Source of the DNA: Pedobacter sp. AJM
GTDB lineage: Bacteria; Bacteroidota; Bacteroidia; Sphingobacteriales; Sphingobacteriaceae
NCBI RefSeq assembly: GCF_002197755.1
Contig: NZ_NHOT01000003.1
Span: 496,001 to 560,000 of the forward strand
Direction of reading: 5' to 3'
Length of the DNA: 64,000 bases
Part shown: positions 34,888 to 44,210 of the stretch, piece after piece
Position numbering within the stretch: the stretch's first letter is position 1
How the letters are laid out: each line of letters starts with the position of its first letter
The notes under the pieces: model-generated
What the model saw: only the letters and a program-made list of their open reading frames with translations
What the model was told of the DNA's origin: nothing
Databases searched by the model: none
Position numbers and translations under genes: made by a program

Positions 34888-34890
34888 TCC

Positions 34891-35526
34891 TTATTGCGGT
34901 ATGTAAACCACATATTTGGTTTCAAAAAAATCTTCTTCAAAATAAGCTGAAAGCGGGTACAATTCTGCTTTCAGTTTTGACTCCTTGATCTCTTCATCCA
35001 AATCACCACCTTTTAAGTACAAAATTCCATTTGGAATGGCGTTTACAGCGTCCTTTTTAAATTTTCCCTGAATCCATGGATAAAATTCACCTAAACGGGT
35101 AACTGCCCTAGAAACCACGAAGTTGAACTTTTCCTTGATTTGCTCTGCCCTTAGATGGTCTGCCCTTAAGTTTTCCAGCCCCAAAGCAGAAGCCACTTCT
35201 TTCACCACTTTAATCTTCTTGCCAATAGAATCGACCAGATAAAACTGCGTATCAGGAAACAGAATGGCTAGTGGAATGCCTGGAAAGCCTCCCCCGGTGC
35301 CTACATCTAAAACAGATTCGCCGGCTCTAAAAGTGCAAACCTTTGCTATTCCCAGAGAATGCAAAACGTGACGTTCATAAAGCGCTTCAATATCCTTTCT
35401 GGAGATCACATTAATTTGAGCGTTCCAATAAACATACAGATCAAATAATTGTGAAAACTGATCAATTTGTTTCGCTGTCAAATCAGGAAAATATTTTAAA
35501 ACAAGATCTGGTTTTACGTCAGCCAT
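34891..35526 (-). CDS. rsmG: 16S rRNA (guanine527-N7) methyltransferase RsmG
   Basis: A 211-residue methyltransferase. Motif I is LDVGTGGGFPGIPLAI (about 73-88), typical of RsmG/GidB, preceded by NVISRKDIEALYERHVLHSL, another family hallmark. VVSRAVTRLGEFYPW carries the catalytic region. It methylates N7 of G527 of 16S rRNA; its loss causes low-level streptomycin resistance in other species. ATG 35526 (MADVKPDLVL) is chosen; a longer frame to 35646 overlaps the glycosyltransferase upstream. The gene is 23 nt after that glycosyltransferase's stop, so they are probably one operon. Confidence 0.93.
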   Translation of the reverse strand: MADVKPDLVLKYFPDLTAKQIDQFSQLFDLYVYWNAQINVISRKDIEALYERHVLHSLGIAKVCTFRAGESVLDVGTGGGFPGIPLAILFPDTQFYLVDSIGKKIKVVKEVASALGLENLRADHLRAEQIKEKFNFVVSRAVTRLGEFYPWIQGKFKKDAVNAIPNGILYLKGGDLDEEIKESKLKAELYPLSAYFEEDFFETKYVVYIPQ

Positions 35527-35549
35527 ATGATAATTTTTATAAGTTAAAT

Positions 35550-36677
35550 CTATTTCCAATTCACTTTTTTCCGGCCAAACATGGCTAAAAATCCGTTTAA
35601 TGTTAAAAACAGGAACAAAAGTATATCTAATATCGGGAACCACCAACGCAAATCGCTATAGTTTAACCGCTTCAACAACTTTGGATAAATTAAACTCCTG
35701 ATCATAATGCTCAGTAAAAGTATACCCCCTGCTATATATTGTGCTTCCCGGCTTAAAAACATACCCGCTACAAAAAAGCCATAAAATAGAAACTGAAAAA
35801 TAATTTGCAGGCTTAAAATAAACTTATGTTTCGACTTGTACATTTTACCTGCTCCAAAGTGGCGCTTTTTCTGTCTAAGGTATCCGCCCCAGGTACGATT
35901 GGGTTCACTCCATACATGGCTATCTGGATGGATGCGAATCTCTGTATTATGTCGCTTAGCATTCGCATTTACAAACAAGTCATCATCACCAGACGGGATA
36001 TGCATGTGTGCCGCAAATCCTTTGCTTCTAAAAAACAACGACTTTTTGTAAGCCATATTCCGGCCAACGCCCATATAAGGCATACCTTTTAAAGCGAATG
36101 AAAGATAATTTACAGCAGTAAAGAATGTCTCGAAACGAATCAGGACATTTAATAAACCACGCTTTTTTATGTATGGTGAATAGCCTAGAACAATTTCAGT
36201 GTTATCATCTTCCGGTTGTTGCATATCCATCAACCATTGATCTGATCCCGGGGTGCAATCCGCATCTGTAAAAACAAGCCATTCATATTTTGCTGCCTTT
36301 ATTCCCATGGTCACTGCGAACTTTTTACCGGCTAAAAACTTATCGTTATCCAAAACTTTAACCACTTTCAGGTTGGGATATACTTTTTCCATTTCCTCCA
36401 GAAACTCTTCTGTTCCATCCCAGGAGCGATCGTTCACCACTACCACTTCATATTCAGGATAGTTTTGAGTCATTAAGGTGGAGAGGTACTCGCGTAGATT
36501 TTTAATTTCATTTCTGGCACACACAATTAAGCTGAGCGGCTTTCTGGCTGTAGACGGTATTGCTTCTACCGTAGCATTAGCCAGCTTTAAGTGCACAAAT
36601 AAAACAAAATAAAGCTGAACTAAAAGGCAAAAAGCCAATATGGAAAGCAGAATAATTTCAGGTAAAGTTAAGATCAC
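35550..36677 (-). CDS. Family 2 glycosyltransferase, membrane-anchored
   Basis: A 375-residue protein. An N-terminal helix (about 5-30) anchors a GT-A domain: LSLIVCARNEIKNLREYL, EVVVVNDRSWDGTEEFL (D-x-S), WLVFTDADCTPGSDQWL (D-x-D, metal and UDP-sugar), and an acceptor helix with PSGDDDLFVN (catalytic ED/DDD) and RQKKRHFGAG, the Q-x-x-R-W-like motif. Two or three helices at the C-terminus complete the membrane part. The layout is that of processive or lipid-linked GT2 enzymes of envelope glycan synthesis. The sugar and acceptor are unknown. It is upstream of rsmG in an operon. Confidence 0.88.
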   Translation of the reverse strand: MILTLPEIILLSILAFCLLVQLYFVLFVHLKLANATVEAIPSTARKPLSLIVCARNEIKNLREYLSTLMTQNYPEYEVVVVNDRSWDGTEEFLEEMEKVYPNLKVVKVLDNDKFLAGKKFAVTMGIKAAKYEWLVFTDADCTPGSDQWLMDMQQPEDDNTEIVLGYSPYIKKRGLLNVLIRFETFFTAVNYLSFALKGMPYMGVGRNMAYKKSLFFRSKGFAAHMHIPSGDDDLFVNANAKRHNTEIRIHPDSHVWSEPNRTWGGYLRQKKRHFGAGKMYKSKHKFILSLQIIFQFLFYGFFVAGMFLSREAQYIAGGILLLSIMIRSLIYPKLLKRLNYSDLRWWFPILDILLFLFLTLNGFLAMFGRKKVNWK

Positions 36678-36887
36678 GATGATAAAATAAATAGGCGCAA
36701 ATTTCCTATTTTAAATCTGCAATATCCCTGATGTTGAAAAAAACATCCTAAATATTATTTCAGCTAAAAAGAAGCTGTATTTAACAATGCATCCTTTTAG
36801 CTTGCTGAAGCTGAAAACCTGGTCATTTTTATTATTGATTTAAGCCATTAAACTAACCAACAGTATATGTAGCTGTGGTAAATTTGT

Positions 36888-36895
36888 TACTTTTG
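36888..36895 (+). promoter_or_regulatory. -7 box (TACTTTTG) of the tgt-lptG operon
   Basis: A perfect TAnnTTTG, 8 nt before the ATG at 36904. The spacing implies a very short or leaderless message. Confidence 0.45.
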
Positions 36896-36903
36896 CATTC
36901 TAT

Positions 36904-38034
36904 ATGAAATTTACTTTACAGGCAAACGATCCTTTATCAAAAGCCAGAGCCGGGACCGTTACTACTGCCCATGGCGAAATACAAACGCCTATCTTTATGC
37001 CGGTTGGCACGGCCGGAACAGTAAAAGCTGTTCATCAGCGCGAGCTTAAGGATGATATAGATGCCAAAATTATTTTAGGGAACACCTATCATTTATACCT
37101 GAGACCAGGTTTGGATATATTGGAAGCAGCCGGTGGTTTGCATAAATTTATCGGATGGGATCGGCCGATTTTAACTGATAGTGGTGGTTATCAGGTGTAT
37201 TCTTTAAGTAAAGTGCGTAAAATTAAAGAAGAGGGGGTGACTTTTCATTCGCATATCGACGGATCGAAACATCTTTTTACGCCTGAATACGCAATGGACA
37301 TCCAGCGTACCATCGGAGCAGATATTATTATGGCTTTTGATGAGTGTACGCCTTATCCATGCGATTATACCTATGCGGCACAGTCTATTAAAATGACACA
37401 CCGTTGGTTGAAACGTTGCTGTACTCATTTCGACAATACTGAACCTAAATATGGTTTTGACCAAACCTTGTTCCCTATTGTGCAAGGTTCGGTATACAAG
37501 GACCTGAGGATCAAATCTGCAGAGTTTATAGCCAGTATGAACCGTGAAGGAAATGCCATTGGAGGCTTATCTGTAGGTGAGCCCGCTGAAGAAATGTATG
37601 CCATGACGGAAGTGGTTTGCGATATCCTTCCATATGAAAAACCACGTTATTTAATGGGAGTTGGAACACCAATTAATATCCTCGAAAACATTGCCCTGGG
37701 TGTGGATATGTTTGATTGTGTAATGCCTACCAGAAATGCAAGAAATGGGATGCTTTTCACCAGAAATGGTATTATCAACATCAGAAATAAGAAGTGGGAA
37801 AATGATTTTTCTCCGCTGGATGATGAAAGTGATCTACATGCTGATCTGGTCACCAGTAAAGCTTATTTAAGGCACCTGGTACATAGTAAAGAAATGCTTG
37901 GCGCACAAATTGCAACGTTACACAACCTACATTTCTATTTATGGCTGGTAAAACAAGCCAGAGAAAAAATTATTTCAGGTGAATTTTACGAATGGAAGAA
38001 CAAAATGGTTAAAGTTTTAGGAAATAAGCTATAA
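36904..38034 (+). CDS. tgt: tRNA-guanine transglycosylase (Tgt), zinc-cysteine-free variant
   Basis: A 376-residue enzyme that swaps guanine 34 for preQ1 in queuosine tRNAs. Active-site features are intact: TDSGGYQVYSL with general acid D92, QGSVYKD, GGLSVGEP, GVDMFDCVMPTRNARNG with nucleophile D271, and HNLHFYLW. What is odd is the zinc motif: bacterial enzymes have C-x-C-x2-C followed by H before YLRHL, whereas here residues 302-322 read FSPLDDESDLHADLVTSKAY with no cysteine. H340 remains. The fold may be held without zinc in this lineage. It is followed 3 nt later by lptG; the pairing is operonic. Confidence 0.92.
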   Translation: MKFTLQANDPLSKARAGTVTTAHGEIQTPIFMPVGTAGTVKAVHQRELKDDIDAKIILGNTYHLYLRPGLDILEAAGGLHKFIGWDRPILTDSGGYQVYSLSKVRKIKEEGVTFHSHIDGSKHLFTPEYAMDIQRTIGADIIMAFDECTPYPCDYTYAAQSIKMTHRWLKRCCTHFDNTEPKYGFDQTLFPIVQGSVYKDLRIKSAEFIASMNREGNAIGGLSVGEPAEEMYAMTEVVCDILPYEKPRYLMGVGTPINILENIALGVDMFDCVMPTRNARNGMLFTRNGIINIRNKKWENDFSPLDDESDLHADLVTSKAYLRHLVHSKEMLGAQIATLHNLHFYLWLVKQAREKIISGEFYEWKNKMVKVLGNKL

Positions 38035-38036
38035 GA

Positions 38037-39140
38037 ATGAGTTTGTTAAAAGGGAGGATAAAAATTATTGACCAATATATTATCGGTAAATACCTGGGTA
38101 CATTTATATATACCCTGGCCATTTTCGTAATCATCATTGTCGTATTTGATCTGTCCGAAAAAATGGATGATTTTATGAAAAGCGGTCTCAGTTTTTGGGG
38201 CATTCTTTCTAAATATTATGCCGGTTCCATTCCCTTTTATGTAAACATGCTATCACCATTGATTAACTTTATTGCCGTTATTTTCTTTACGGCTAAAATG
38301 GCTGATCAAACAGAGATTGTACCCATCCTAAGTGGGGGTGTTAGCTTTAACAGGTTTTTATTGCCTTATTTCGTTTCTGCAACGGTTATATTTGCAGCCA
38401 ATTTAGGGTCTAATCTTTATATTTTACCTTATACCAATACGCTCAAAAACAGCTTCGAGAATACCTACGTAAAGCGCAACGACCCTTCTACGAAAACGAA
38501 TATCCACATGAAGCTGGATGATAAAACTTATATTTACATTGAAAGTTTTGATAACAAAACCAATTACGGATATCGGTTTTCGTTAGACAATTTTAACGGG
38601 GATGTGTTGGTTAAAAAGATTGTTGCAGATAATATCAAATGGGATTCTACCAAGAGAAAATGGCAACTTAGCAACTACTCTATTCGAAAAATTGATGGCT
38701 TAAAAGAATCCATGATTTATGGAAACGGAAAGCTTAAAGATACCATTTTAGATATGCGTCCTGACGACTTCTCGGCCTACGCCAATGTGATTCAAAACCT
38801 CTCAACAAGCGAGCTGGCAGATAAAATCAGAAAAGAAAAAGTCAGGGGAACAGGCATTATGAACGACCTGGAGTTTGAACAGTTTAAACGTTACCTGCAT
38901 CCGCTATCTGCATACATTTTAACGCTAATTGGTGTGGCCCTCTCCTCTCGTAAAGTGCGGGGCGGAGTAGGAGTTTCATTGGGCATTGGTATTTTAATCA
39001 GCTTCACGTATATCGTGTTTAATCAGTTTACACAGATGTTTTCTACCAAAGGCGGATTACCACCAGTGGTTGCCGTTATTTCACCTACTATTGCATTCGG
39101 TTTACTCGGGATCTATTTGCTAAAACGGGCGCCAAAGTAG
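38037..39140 (+). CDS. lptG: LptF/LptG-family permease (probable LptG)
   Basis: A 367-residue inner-membrane protein of the YjgP/YjgQ family: MSLLKGRIKIIDQYIIGKYL and GTFIYTLAIFVIIIVVFDLS form the first helix, two more helices follow by about residue 130, then a 160-residue periplasmic beta-jellyroll-like domain, then three helices (YILTLIGVALSSRKVRGGVG and after). It is one half of the LPS export ABC transporter (LptB2FG), extracting LPS from the inner membrane. The F-versus-G choice is by resemblance of the opening and is tentative. It overlaps nothing but is 2 nt after tgt and 2 nt before the EamA gene, so the three share a transcript. Confidence 0.82.
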   Translation: MSLLKGRIKIIDQYIIGKYLGTFIYTLAIFVIIIVVFDLSEKMDDFMKSGLSFWGILSKYYAGSIPFYVNMLSPLINFIAVIFFTAKMADQTEIVPILSGGVSFNRFLLPYFVSATVIFAANLGSNLYILPYTNTLKNSFENTYVKRNDPSTKTNIHMKLDDKTYIYIESFDNKTNYGYRFSLDNFNGDVLVKKIVADNIKWDSTKRKWQLSNYSIRKIDGLKESMIYGNGKLKDTILDMRPDDFSAYANVIQNLSTSELADKIRKEKVRGTGIMNDLEFEQFKRYLHPLSAYILTLIGVALSSRKVRGGVGVSLGIGILISFTYIVFNQFTQMFSTKGGLPPVVAVISPTIAFGLLGIYLLKRAPK

Positions 39141-39142
39141 GA

Positions 39143-40021
39143 ATGGACAGCACAAAAAAAAACTTACTGATTCTCCATTTTACCGTACTCATCTGGGGCT
39201 TTACCGGCGTGCTTGGTAAGGTAATTTCTATCGATGCAGTACCATTGGTTTGGTATCGGGTTTTGATTGCAACATCAACTCTTTTTGCGTGGTTTCTCAT
39301 CACGAAAAAGAACATCAAAATTTCAAAAAAACAATTTATTCAGTTCTTTTTAACCGGAGCCATTGTGGCCATTCACTGGATATTTTTCTTTCACGCGATT
39401 AAAGTTTCTACCGTTTCAGTGACTTTAGTTTGCCTTTCTTCTTTCACATTATTCACGGCCATTCTGGAGCCCCTGATCAAAAAAAAGCCCATTCAGATTG
39501 GAGATATTTTGGTTGGATTGATCATTATTCTGGGCATCTACATGATCTTTAAATTTGAAGGTCAATATACATCAGGCATTATTTTCGGGCTTCTTGCTGC
39601 GGTAGCTTCAAGTCTTTTTTCAACGATAAATTCTACTCTTGTTCAAAAAAGCGAACCTTCTATCATTGGTTTTTATGAATTGGTAGGCGGGCTTTTTTGG
39701 ATTACATTGTACCGTCTATATGACGGATCTTTAATTCATTCCTCGTTCAACCTGAGCCTGAATGACTGGTTTTACATTAGCCTTTTAGGTACACTTTGTA
39801 CTTCAGTCGCCTACGTTGCAGGGGTATCTGTGATGCGAACTTTATCAGCATTCCGAGTGGCTTTGATCACAAATCTGGAGCCTGTTTACGGGATCTTATT
39901 AGCCTTTATTTTCTTCAAAGATAAGGAGCAAATGACAGCTGGATTTTATATCGGGGCAGCCATTATTTTAAGTACTATTTTCTTCTATCCCATCTATAAA
40001 AAAAGAAGAAACAAGCACTAA
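39143..40021 (+). CDS. EamA/DMT family transporter
   Basis: A 292-residue membrane protein with ten predicted helices in two EamA repeats: LLILHFTVLIWGFTGVLGKV opens repeat 1 and GLLAAVASSLFSTINSTLVQ repeat 2, with the family's L-E-P motif in TAILEPLIKKKPI and TNLEPVYGILLAFIFFKD. DMT proteins export amino acids, nucleosides or drugs. It is the last gene of the tgt-lptG operon, and no terminator is obvious before the long gene-free region. The substrate is unknown. Confidence 0.87.
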   Translation: MDSTKKNLLILHFTVLIWGFTGVLGKVISIDAVPLVWYRVLIATSTLFAWFLITKKNIKISKKQFIQFFLTGAIVAIHWIFFFHAIKVSTVSVTLVCLSSFTLFTAILEPLIKKKPIQIGDILVGLIIILGIYMIFKFEGQYTSGIIFGLLAAVASSLFSTINSTLVQKSEPSIIGFYELVGGLFWITLYRLYDGSLIHSSFNLSLNDWFYISLLGTLCTSVAYVAGVSVMRTLSAFRVALITNLEPVYGILLAFIFFKDKEQMTAGFYIGAAIILSTIFFYPIYKKRRNKH

Positions 40022-40424
40022 TAAACTACTCCTTTTAGAACACATTTTAATGCCCAATTTTCAACATTAAACCCTATACAATCGAATAATTTCCAAGGCC
40101 ATTAATGTCTGAAATAACCGCTATTAAACATCCTAATCTAACACATTTATACCCATCAAAAAAAGATATAATTTCCCCTAAAATCTTTATGTTTCTAGCT
40201 TGAATTAGTGTATATGCTAAATGATTTTTATACCTTTTTAGAACCTCTAAAATACCAGCAAAATATCACCTGTTAACATATCCAGTATTCCATAAATATT
40301 AATAAAACTGGCTATTAATTTTAGACTCACCTAATGCAAAAAGTGTAGTAATTGTACGCATTTCGAGTACGCAAAAGATTCAAAAATTTTGCATGTTAAA
40401 TCAAAATTTCAAAAATTGTGTGGC

Positions 40425-40456
40425 TAATTTTGGTTGTGTCAGCTAACTTTTAGCTG
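40425..40456 (+). promoter_or_regulatory. Candidate orphan promoter with 5' hairpin
   Basis: TAATTTTG (40425-40432) fits the -7 consensus. Starting 8 nt later, CAGCTAA (40440-40446) and TTAGCTG (40450-40456) form a 7-bp stem with a 3-nt loop, as at the 5' end of a small RNA or leader. Confidence 0.3.
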
Positions 40457-40569
40457 CTGCCTTACCATTTTTAAGAAATCAAAAAAAACAGCTAAAACAA
40501 CCATATAAAGAACTCATTTAAAGTCTTTTAAATAAATAAAAACACCACTATTTAGAATTAAGGTTAAAA

Positions 40570-40650
40570 ATGAAAAAACCGGCAGTGGCTACCAAATATT
40601 CCAAAGAACTGCCATTAGGAAGGCTAAATTATACATATTTATCATGCTGA
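40570..40650 (+). CDS. Possible 26-residue small protein
   Basis: The frame MKKPAVATKYSKELPLGRLN and six more residues (ending YLSC) starts with a well-placed ATG after an A-rich leader and about 130 nt after the orphan promoter. Composition looks coding-like (Lys, Leu, Tyr) but its length and lack of a recognised family leave it at chance level. Confidence 0.15.
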   Translation: MKKPAVATKYSKELPLGRLNYTYLSC

Positions 40651-41402
40651 CACATCTGAAATTCATACATAATTTCTGAAAATACTACTCGAATTTGATA
40701 GAAAACGAACCTATAGAATGCAGTTAAATAGTATGGAATAACCGAAAAAAAGTCCTATAGCATGCCTTTAACCTTCGCTAAAAATTTGATAAACAAATTC
40801 CTTTTCCTATTGACCCCTGTATGCTGACTTTCAATTTTACGATACAGATTTCAGTCAAATGACATAAAGTCATATTACTATTTATCTACAAGACCAGAAA
40901 ATTTTCAAAACATAGCAATCACAGGTTGGATCCTTTTTAAAAAATTTTCGACTTAAGAAGAAGTTCCCAGGTAATTATTATCTGTTCCAACTATTCAGAT
41001 GTATTAGATATTCTTATGCCAGGTTTTAAATTTCCAATTGTCATCACCATTGTTTCGATGTCGAGCTGTTGCAATTTAAACTAAATCTCTACATAAATGT
41101 GAGAACATTTAACATGGCTATTGCCATCATTATTTTAGAAACAGCGAAAAATTTTTGCTTAAAATCGATTAATAAGTGTAATTTAAAGCGCTGATTTTAA
41201 TTCCTTAAAAAAACGCAAACCGAAGCATTCCAACATACAAAATAGATTTCAATATTAGTTATCACGACATTAAAAACTAATTTAAATCAAAAACATAAAC
41301 AATTGATTATCAAATTTTAAAACATCAATTATTAAATCAAAAAAACACACATTAACCACAATTTAAATTTTAAAAAACTAACAATTTTAGCATACCCAGT
41401 AA

Positions 41403-44207
41403 ATGAAGTTAAATAAACGAAACATAAAACTAATTATCAGTTACTTAACATCAATTTCATTAAGTATTATTTCACATCCTGTTTTCGGACAGATATTCAG
41501 CACCGCACAGAACCCACTTAGTGTACATTGGAACTACATTGAGTCTGGCGGTTTTAAAATCATCTACCCAAAGGAACTTGAAAATGAAGCCCAGCGAATG
41601 GCAAGGACGTTACCTTTCATTTACCTAAAAGTTGGACTCGGGTTAAGGCAGCAGCAGACCTCCACCCCACTCCTGCTTCAAAACCAGGGAACCATTGCCA
41701 ATGGCTTTGTTCAGCTCGGTCCAAAGAAATCTGAATTCTATGCAACACCACCTCAATATTTTGATAGCCAGGATTGGCTGAATAACCTGGCGGTTCATGA
41801 ACTTCGTCACGTTGCACAGTTTGACAAATTGACAGGAAATAAAAATCATCCTTTTCCTGAACTGGTTTACTTTGCTTACTTCGGGGCTGGCATACCTATC
41901 TGGTTTTTTGAAGGTGATGCGGTGGTGAATGAAACCGCATTAACAGAATCAGGCCGGGGCAGACAGCCCAACTGGATCATGCCTTACCGGGCATCAATTT
42001 TAGAAGGAAAAAAATTCTCTTACAGCAAAGCCTATTTTGGTTCCAATAAAGACCTCACTCCCGGATATTATCAAACCGGGTATTTGATGGTAGCAGACAT
42101 GAAGGAAAAATTTGGTCAGTTCATTTCTGACAGCTTACTTTCAGATATCAGAAGGCGTCCAATAAGGCTCTATCCTTTCTCAAAAAGTTTAAAAAAATAT
42201 ACCGGTAAAAACACGAAAAAATACTTTGAGGATACTCAGGAAAAACTAGAGAAAAAATGGACCAATCAGCAAGAGTCTTTATCAACAGAAAATTATGTAT
42301 CACTTAATCAAAAAACATCACTGGCTACCCATTATTTTCTTCCTGCAAGATTAAACAAAAAACAGATTTTAGCACTTAAAGAAAGTAAGCAGGAAGCAAG
42401 ACATTTTGTGCTCATTAATCAAGATCAGTCTGAACAAAAATTATTTGGAATAGGCTATCAGGAACAACCCTGGTTTAGCTTAAAAAACAACATTCTGGTA
42501 TGGGATGAAATCCGATACGACCCAAGATATAAACAGAGAAGTTATAGTGTGATTTGCACCTACAATTTGATGACCGGAAAGTTTAAAAAACTGAGCAGTC
42601 AAAGTCGCCTCTTCTCTCCCACCCTTTCTGATGACGGAAAGAAAATCATAGTCGTAAAAGTGGAACTGAATAATCAATTCAATCTGGTTGAAATTGATGC
42701 CCGTTCAGGAAAGATTTTAAAATCAATTCCGAACCCGGATAACGAAATTCTGCAGACACCTTGCTTTGACCAAACCGGAAATCAGATTGCTTACATCAGT
42801 GTTACTGAAAAAGGGAAAAGCCTTTGGGTAGTAGATGGCGAAAAAAAGAGATCCCTCATTTTAAACAGCAGACAGCAGTTGAGCAGACCAGTTTTTATTG
42901 ATCATAAAATTGCCTTTAATGCACACTTTAATGGCATTGATAATATTTACACAATAGACACTTCTACTAAAAAAATTAATGCGTTAAGCGCATCTAAATA
43001 TGGTGCCTTTAATCCAACAGAAAGTGGAGACGGAAAAATTATTTTCAATGATTATAAAGTAAATGGATATGAAATTGCAGAACAAATGCTTACTGAAAAA
43101 ACCGTTGGGGAAAATACATTTGTAGATTTCTCCAGTGAAGCCGAAAAACAGGAAAACGTTGGCAATGTATTTACCCATATTCCGGATACCACCTTCCAGG
43201 CCAAACGCTACCGGCAAGGCTTAAATTTTTTCAGTTTCCACAGTGTGATTCCGGTTATTGATAACGAATATATTTTTGGCTTAGAATTACAATCAAATAA
43301 TTTATTAAACACGATGGACTTCTATACAGGTGCAAAATACCACCGGGATTTAAAGCGTTTTGAATATACAGCAGATATTAGCTATAAGGCACTTTATCCT
43401 GTATTTAGTATTCTCTACCGCAATCGACCAAAAAGAACGTTCTATCGATCTAAAAACACTATTCAGCAAGGCGATTGGAGAGAGAATTATATTAAGCTTA
43501 ATGCCTCGGTTCCTTTATCATTTAATGCACGAAATCAAAACTATTCTTTCACGCTCAATGCAGCCACCAGCTTTACGCAACGTTATCTACCGGAAAATAT
43601 GCCTTCCAATTTTATAACAGCATTAAAATTTCCAATGGAATATAACTTTACCTTCAATCATAGTTTGCGAACCACCGAAAGAGACATCGCTCCAAAGTGG
43701 GCACAAATTTTAAGGGCAACATACAATCATCAACCTTTTGATAAAAATCTTGGCGGTGAAATTGTGGCACTTGAAAGTTTCTTCTATTTTCCGGGCTTTG
43801 CAAAAAATCATTCCTTCCTCGCTAGTTTTAATTACCAGAAAGCAACTGGCGTAAATCAGTATGCAACAGAAATTGCAACAGTTTACGGCTACAATAACAT
43901 CCTGGCAAAAAGTAAACTGCAGAACAGTATGCTTTTTAACTACCGTTTTCCTTTTGCCTTTCCAGATTGGGAATTGGGTCCACTGGCATACATCAGAAAT
44001 TTCAGGGCAGGTATATTTTCCCATTATGAAAATATAGGGAAAGACACAAATATTGGCGAACCAAAAACTTATGGCATAGAATTGAATAGTAGTTTAAACA
44101 TTTTGAGGTATCAACCTGTTGTTGATGTTGGAGCGAGATTGGTTTTTGTTAATAAGATTTACCATCAAAATCCGATATTAGAGTTTTCATTTAATTATAG
44201 CTTTTAA
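41403..44207 (+). CDS. Exported metallopeptidase-like / TolB-propeller / outer-membrane barrel protein
   Basis: A 934-residue protein with a signal peptide (cleavage about residue 29, VFGQ). Residues 40-280 resemble a gluzincin (peptidase MA-type) domain: VHELRHVAQF has H-E-x-x-H at 132-136, and PIWFFEGDAVV supplies a candidate third ligand, E170. Residues about 300-580 contain TolB/PD40-like propeller blades (SPTLSDDGKKIIVVK, CFDQTGNQIAYISV, FNPTESGDGKIIFNDY). The last 330 residues are strongly beta with alternating aromatic residues, ending LEFSFNYSF, as in outer-membrane barrels. Peptidase activity is inferred, not certain. It is preceded by the G-depleted leader and followed by a LapA-like gene 3 nt later. 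Confidence 0.75.
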   Translation: MKLNKRNIKLIISYLTSISLSIISHPVFGQIFSTAQNPLSVHWNYIESGGFKIIYPKELENEAQRMARTLPFIYLKVGLGLRQQQTSTPLLLQNQGTIANGFVQLGPKKSEFYATPPQYFDSQDWLNNLAVHELRHVAQFDKLTGNKNHPFPELVYFAYFGAGIPIWFFEGDAVVNETALTESGRGRQPNWIMPYRASILEGKKFSYSKAYFGSNKDLTPGYYQTGYLMVADMKEKFGQFISDSLLSDIRRRPIRLYPFSKSLKKYTGKNTKKYFEDTQEKLEKKWTNQQESLSTENYVSLNQKTSLATHYFLPARLNKKQILALKESKQEARHFVLINQDQSEQKLFGIGYQEQPWFSLKNNILVWDEIRYDPRYKQRSYSVICTYNLMTGKFKKLSSQSRLFSPTLSDDGKKIIVVKVELNNQFNLVEIDARSGKILKSIPNPDNEILQTPCFDQTGNQIAYISVTEKGKSLWVVDGEKKRSLILNSRQQLSRPVFIDHKIAFNAHFNGIDNIYTIDTSTKKINALSASKYGAFNPTESGDGKIIFNDYKVNGYEIAEQMLTEKTVGENTFVDFSSEAEKQENVGNVFTHIPDTTFQAKRYRQGLNFFSFHSVIPVIDNEYIFGLELQSNNLLNTMDFYTGAKYHRDLKRFEYTADISYKALYPVFSILYRNRPKRTFYRSKNTIQQGDWRENYIKLNASVPLSFNARNQNYSFTLNAATSFTQRYLPENMPSNFITALKFPMEYNFTFNHSLRTTERDIAPKWAQILRATYNHQPFDKNLGGEIVALESFFYFPGFAKNHSFLASFNYQKATGVNQYATEIATVYGYNNILAKSKLQNSMLFNYRFPFAFPDWELGPLAYIRNFRAGIFSHYENIGKDTNIGEPKTYGIELNSSLNILRYQPVVDVGARLVFVNKIYHQNPILEFSFNYSF

Positions 44208-44210
44208 CCC

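Larger units (their letters stand above)
40022..41402. other. 1.38-kb AT-rich gene-free region
   Basis: No coding frame of more than a few dozen codons with family similarity, no tRNA and no insertion sequence was recognised. Two features stand out: a -7 box followed by a hairpin (40425-40456), and a nearly G-free stretch (about 41265-41395, roughly three G in 130 nt) leading into the large protein at 41403. The middle (40660-41200) shows nothing I can name. Confidence 0.6.

Noticed and set aside
40022..41402. Search for a tRNA, tmRNA, RNase P RNA or insertion sequence in the long gene-free region
   Set aside because: No conserved words, terminal repeats or transposase fragments were seen by eye; only a -7 box, a hairpin and a G-poor leader stand out.
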